Shown piece after piece: positions 60,853 through 64,000 of a stretch of 64,000 bases of DNA; positions within the stretch are counted from its first letter, which is position 1; each line of letters opens with the position of its first letter. A program made the position numbers and the translations under genes. The notes below the pieces were generated by a model. That model searched no databases, was not told the DNA's origin, and saw nothing but the letters and a program-made list of their open reading frames with translations. Source of the DNA: Thermoanaerobaculia bacterium (GTDB lineage Bacteria > Acidobacteriota > Thermoanaerobaculia > Gp7-AA8); NCBI GenBank assembly GCA_017883205.1, contig JADGNZ010000005.1, positions 94,989 to 158,988 of the forward strand. Reading direction: 5' to 3'.

Positions 60853-61618
60853 GAACGGCGTCCTCCATCCACTTCCGCGGCGATGCCAGGCGCTGCATCA
60901 GATAGTCACGATACCCGAGGCGATGCTCGGCGATGGTGGCGAAGCGGGGCTCGTCGCCCAGCCACGATTCCGGGATCAGATCGATCACTCCCTCAATGGC
61001 CTCGGGAGTCAGGAGCGCGGCCAGCCCGGCATCGACCTCCGCGATCTCGCTGGCCCAGCGCAGCAGCACGTGCTCGCCGATCTGCCGGAACGGATTGCCG
61101 CTCCGCTCGAGGTAGCCGTCCCAGTTGTGATGAAAGATCAGCGACGCGCCGTGATCGATCATCCAGAGTTTGCGGTGCCAGACGAGCAGGTTCGTGTTCT
61201 TCGGCGTACGGTCGACGTTCGTGACCAGCGCGTCGAACCAAACGATCGATGATGCCAGCGACGCCTTGTCCGCGATCGGCAGCGCCACGATCGGATCGAA
61301 CGTGATCGAGCCGGGGAGATAGTCGAGTGCGAGATTGAGACCCTCGCTCTTGCGCAGAAGATCCTGAATCTCCGGATCGGGCTCCGTCTTGGCCATCCGA
61401 GGATCGAGATCGACAAAGACGATCTCCGGCACCGGAAGCTTCAACAGCCGTGCGATCTCGCCCGAAACGAGCTCCGCGATCAGTGCCCGCGCGCCCTGAC
61501 CCGCACCGCGAAACTTCAGGACGTACGTGCCGTCGTCATCGCCGGCGACGATCGCCGGAAGCGAGCCACCCTCGCGGAGCGGCATCACGTACTCGGTTGC
61601 GGTGATCGTGCGAATCAT
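60830..61618 (-). CDS. HipA-like kinase domain protein
   Basis: A 262-residue protein with a HipA-type kinase fold: TYVLKFRGAGQGARALIAEL (ATP-binding Lys and Glu), SSIVWFDALVTNVDRTPKNT with catalytic Asp and Asn, and LWMIDHGASLIFHHNW carrying the metal-binding Asp. It is shorter than E. coli HipA and lacks the N-terminal subdomain and a HipB partner. With DUF3037 it forms a recurrent two-gene unit. The start at 61618 fits the family; 61633 is an alternative. Confidence 0.85.
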   Translation of the reverse strand: MIRTITATEYVMPLREGGSLPAIVAGDDDGTYVLKFRGAGQGARALIAELVSGEIARLLKLPVPEIVFVDLDPRMAKTEPDPEIQDLLRKSEGLNLALDYLPGSITFDPIVALPIADKASLASSIVWFDALVTNVDRTPKNTNLLVWHRKLWMIDHGASLIFHHNWDGYLERSGNPFRQIGEHVLLRWASEIAEVDAGLAALLTPEAIEGVIDLIPESWLGDEPRFATIAEHRLGYRDYLMQRLASPRKWMEDAVHARTLRV

Positions 61619-61688
61619 TGCCGGCGCGATCATAACGGGCGACTCGGGGATCGCGTCATGCGCACTGTCATTACAGAAGCGCGGAGCA

Positions 61689-63995
61689 TCAAACGATGGA
61701 CGCCGGCTTCTCGGGCGACGCGCGTTTGCGGCGTGCATGGGCGATGATCGCGGCCAGACACGCTGCCGCCGCGAGCGAGCTCACCGCGGCGCTGCCGATC
61801 ACCAACGGATTGCGATAGCGCATTTCGATCACGTGCGTTCCTGCCGGGACGACCAGCCCCTGATAGGCCACGTTGATGGGCAGCAGCGGCGACGGATGCC
61901 CGTCGATTGTGGCAGTCCAGTACTTGTGCCGCGTCACCGTCGCAACGAACAACGCGCTGGACGCGCATTCGACGTCGACCGTGGCGGAGTTGGCATGCTC
62001 GACGGCGCGAAGCACGCGGCCGCTGCCAGGCTGCAACATCGGCGAGCTCACGAATGCGATCGGGCGGTGGATGCCCGGACTGATCATGAACGCTGCAGGA
62101 TCCGCGCTCGATACCTCCTGCGCGAAATAGTACTGGCCCGTATTTGGGATCCGCGTCAGCCGGACGACCGAAGCGTGCTCGCGATCCGGTGCCGCGGCGG
62201 CCTGGAGAGCGGTCCTGTAGTCGACGATGTAGCGCACGTTCGCGATCGCGCCGAATGACTCCGCCCAGGATGGGTATCCGGAATCGCGGAGCCTTATCAT
62301 TTCATCCAGCAGCGCGCGCGTCGGAAGGAGGTTCGTTTCGTCGAAGTCGCCCTCGAGCGTTGAACGGACGCCCCAGACGGTCTGCGAATAGGGCACCAGG
62401 CCGTTGCGTGAAAACCACGGTCCCAGCAAGTGCCGGAGCGCTCTGTAGTTTGTGTCGCTTTTCTTCCATTCGCCTCGATGCAGGACGGTGTAGTTGTCGT
62501 GGTCGCGATCGAGGAGCCGAAGTACGTCAGGAGGCGTGAAGAAACTTTCTCCCGCCCGCGCGGCGATGCCGTCGATGGTGAACGCGATGTCGAACAGAAC
62601 GACAGTAAGCGCCAGCATCAGCCACCGCCGGATCTCCAGGCGCGGGAACATCGCGAGAAGAAGGAGCAGTCCGCCACACATCGCTAGTCCGATGAGCCAG
62701 TTCGTGCGTGCCAGGCCGGCCAGTTCCGGCCCCGCCGGCGGCAAGTGCCAGTAGTCGGCGAAAGATTGCGGCCATGCGGGCAGCAGCGACCAAACAACTG
62801 GGATCGTGCTGGCCGCGGCGAAGAGTGCCGCGACGATAATCGCCGCGCGGCGGGTCCTTCGGTCGCCGGAGAGCAGACGGTCGGCGACCGTTGCCGCGAA
62901 TAGCGTGATCGCGACGATGCCCATTGCAGCGAATTTTTCCGGGTAGCGAATTCCTCGGGCGAGACCTGCCTGATAAAGCGTGCGCAGCAGCGGCGTTCGA
63001 TCGCCGATCGCCAGGAAATAGGAAAGCAACGAGAGCATCGCGACCGCGCCCGAGCCACGCGCGAGCGACAGCAGCCCGGCCAGTGCCAGAACGGCGATCG
63101 CCACACCGTTGTATAGGCTCGGTAGATAGGGGAAGCCCCGGTTGAACGCCGCTCCGCCCCAATACGTCGGCTGGATTGGGTTATAGCGGCCGTACCAATG
63201 CGGGATCACCAGCTCGATCGGCCTGGCCGGCGGCATCGCATTGTCCTTAACGGTATCAAACGAGAAGCCCACCGAACGGATCGAGTCGCGCACGAAGTCG
63301 AGTGCCGGAACGATCTGGACCGCCGCGACCAGAAACGAAGCCATTGCGATCGCTGGCAGGACGAGGACGGTGCGGCGGATGCCGACCGCAATCAGGCCGC
63401 CGGCGAGAAGCAGAATCCAAACCTGCACGATGGCGATCGGTTCGGCAATGATGAGCTGCATTCCGGCGAGCAGCGCCGCTACTCCGAGCCGCGACGCAGA
63501 AGGCTCCCGTAGCGCGCGAAGGACACTCCAGCCAACGATCGGCGCCAGCGACCAGACAAAGAATGTGGGGAGTATCGCCATGCAGCCGATGAGCAGTCCT
63601 CCCATGCCGAAGGAGAGCGAACCAAAGACTGACGCCGGCCTTCCCGTTCTCATCTCGCGCAGGAGCAGGTACATCCCGGTCAGTGCCAGATACACGTGAG
63701 CAACGATGTGCAGCGCGAATCCCAGCCGGTACGGACCGACGAGAATCAGCCATTGGAGGGGATAGAACAGCTCGTACGCCGGGTTGGCCGCGATCGGTTG
63801 TCCGCCCGAGTAGAGGCGATTCCAGAACGGAAACTCACCGCTGAGCATCGCCTCCCGCACGATGTGTTTCATTGGGTAGTGATAGAGGAAGAGGTCGGGA
63901 TGGTAGAAGCTGTTTCCTCCGAACAGGACGTCTGCGAAGGCCAGTGTCGCGATGGCGGCGAGCCCAGTCAGGCACCAAAGGTCGCGGCGATCCAT
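61689..63995 (-). CDS. YfhO-family multi-helix membrane protein
   Basis: A 768-residue protein with about twelve membrane helices followed by a periplasmic beta domain and a last helix near the C-terminus (IGSAAVSSLAAAACLAAIIA). The N-terminus has DVLFGGNSFYHPDLFLYHYP and PFWNRLYSGGQPIAANPAYE, the hallmark of YfhO/GT-C-like proteins that add sugars from lipid carriers to cell-surface polymers. The C-terminal VAYQGLVVPAGTHVIEMRYR is also typical. The ATG is five bases from the right edge of the window, so its upstream context is unseen. Confidence 0.9.
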   Translation of the reverse strand: MDRRDLWCLTGLAAIATLAFADVLFGGNSFYHPDLFLYHYPMKHIVREAMLSGEFPFWNRLYSGGQPIAANPAYELFYPLQWLILVGPYRLGFALHIVAHVYLALTGMYLLLREMRTGRPASVFGSLSFGMGGLLIGCMAILPTFFVWSLAPIVGWSVLRALREPSASRLGVAALLAGMQLIIAEPIAIVQVWILLLAGGLIAVGIRRTVLVLPAIAMASFLVAAVQIVPALDFVRDSIRSVGFSFDTVKDNAMPPARPIELVIPHWYGRYNPIQPTYWGGAAFNRGFPYLPSLYNGVAIAVLALAGLLSLARGSGAVAMLSLLSYFLAIGDRTPLLRTLYQAGLARGIRYPEKFAAMGIVAITLFAATVADRLLSGDRRTRRAAIIVAALFAAASTIPVVWSLLPAWPQSFADYWHLPPAGPELAGLARTNWLIGLAMCGGLLLLLAMFPRLEIRRWLMLALTVVLFDIAFTIDGIAARAGESFFTPPDVLRLLDRDHDNYTVLHRGEWKKSDTNYRALRHLLGPWFSRNGLVPYSQTVWGVRSTLEGDFDETNLLPTRALLDEMIRLRDSGYPSWAESFGAIANVRYIVDYRTALQAAAAPDREHASVVRLTRIPNTGQYYFAQEVSSADPAAFMISPGIHRPIAFVSSPMLQPGSGRVLRAVEHANSATVDVECASSALFVATVTRHKYWTATIDGHPSPLLPINVAYQGLVVPAGTHVIEMRYRNPLVIGSAAVSSLAAAACLAAIIAHARRKRASPEKPASIV

Positions 63996-64000
63996 CGACG

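Overview
The window is a GC-rich bacterial chromosome segment, with no rRNA, tRNA, transposase or CRISPR array that I can see. The gene content suggests a Gram-negative soil or sediment bacterium able to grow with little or no oxygen. The evidence is a FadL-like outer-membrane porin remnant, an OmpA-type lipoprotein, RND-type adaptors, an ATP-dependent benzoyl-CoA reductase set and a molybdenum respiratory-type enzyme with NO-damage repair. Acidobacteriota or a neighbouring phylum would fit, but this is inference from style and not a marker gene.

Layout. (1) 1-12242, minus strand: an extracellular contractile injection system (eCIS, phage-tail-like). In transcription order: AraC-type regulator, sheath, inner tube, gp26-like baseplate protein, a conserved Pro-rich protein, Afp16-like terminator, AAA+ ATPase, a small eCIS protein, a DUF4157 protein with an L,D-transpeptidase domain (candidate cargo), tube-initiator-like protein, LysM protein, hub, and a spike cut by the window edge. 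Nearly all starts overlap the preceding stop. (2) 12.3-17 kb: a DUF5666 repeat protein behind a promoter plus two terminator-like hairpins, a secreted HExxH protein, a YhcG/DUF1016 nuclease and an EVE-like/PDDEXK nuclease. (3) 17.0-17.8 kb: a mazEF-type cassette between two 108-bp copies of the 3' end of an SDR gene; mazF is frameshifted. (4) 17.8-25.4 kb, minus: anaerobic benzoyl-CoA cluster (had, oah, bcrC, bcrB, bcrA, bcrD, SDR). (5) 25.5-26.2 kb: a tandem array of 42-bp hairpin units. (6) 26.3-33.6 kb: hypothetical protein, radical SAM/B12 protein, and a coupled HPt / hybrid histidine kinase / receiver operon. (7) 33.8-36 kb: two secreted proteins of unknown role around a junction of two truncated genes.

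(8) 36-40.4 kb: Met/His-rich periplasmic protein, ArsR regulator, DUF318 permease, small thioredoxin, TauE/SafE and DUF1634 transporters. (9) 40.4-41.3 kb: vapBC with an extra Phd antitoxin. (10) 41.3-42.7 kb: a membrane-anchored protein and an FHA protein. (11) 42.8-50.4 kb: a Crp/Fnr regulator, then a cytochrome b-like membrane protein, molybdopterin oxidoreductase, four-cluster ferredoxin, Rieske protein, small membrane protein, TDT anion transporter and a RIC-type iron-sulfur repair protein. Two matching palindromes (ATGAC-N4-GTCAT) precede the first and last genes of this set. (12) 50.5-58.3 kb: diguanylate cyclase, OmpA lipoprotein, pheA, MacAB-type exporter and trmO, separated by a family of hairpin repeats. 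(13) 58.4-61.6 kb: AbiEii-like nucleotidyltransferase pair, truncated RhuM, and DUF3037 plus HipA-like kinase. (14) 61.7-64 kb: a YfhO-type membrane protein.

The strongest candidates for something new are the SDR-flanked toxin-antitoxin cassette, the 42-bp hairpin array, the injection-system cargo with a peptidoglycan transpeptidase domain, and the Crp/Fnr-controlled molybdenum-Rieske complex.
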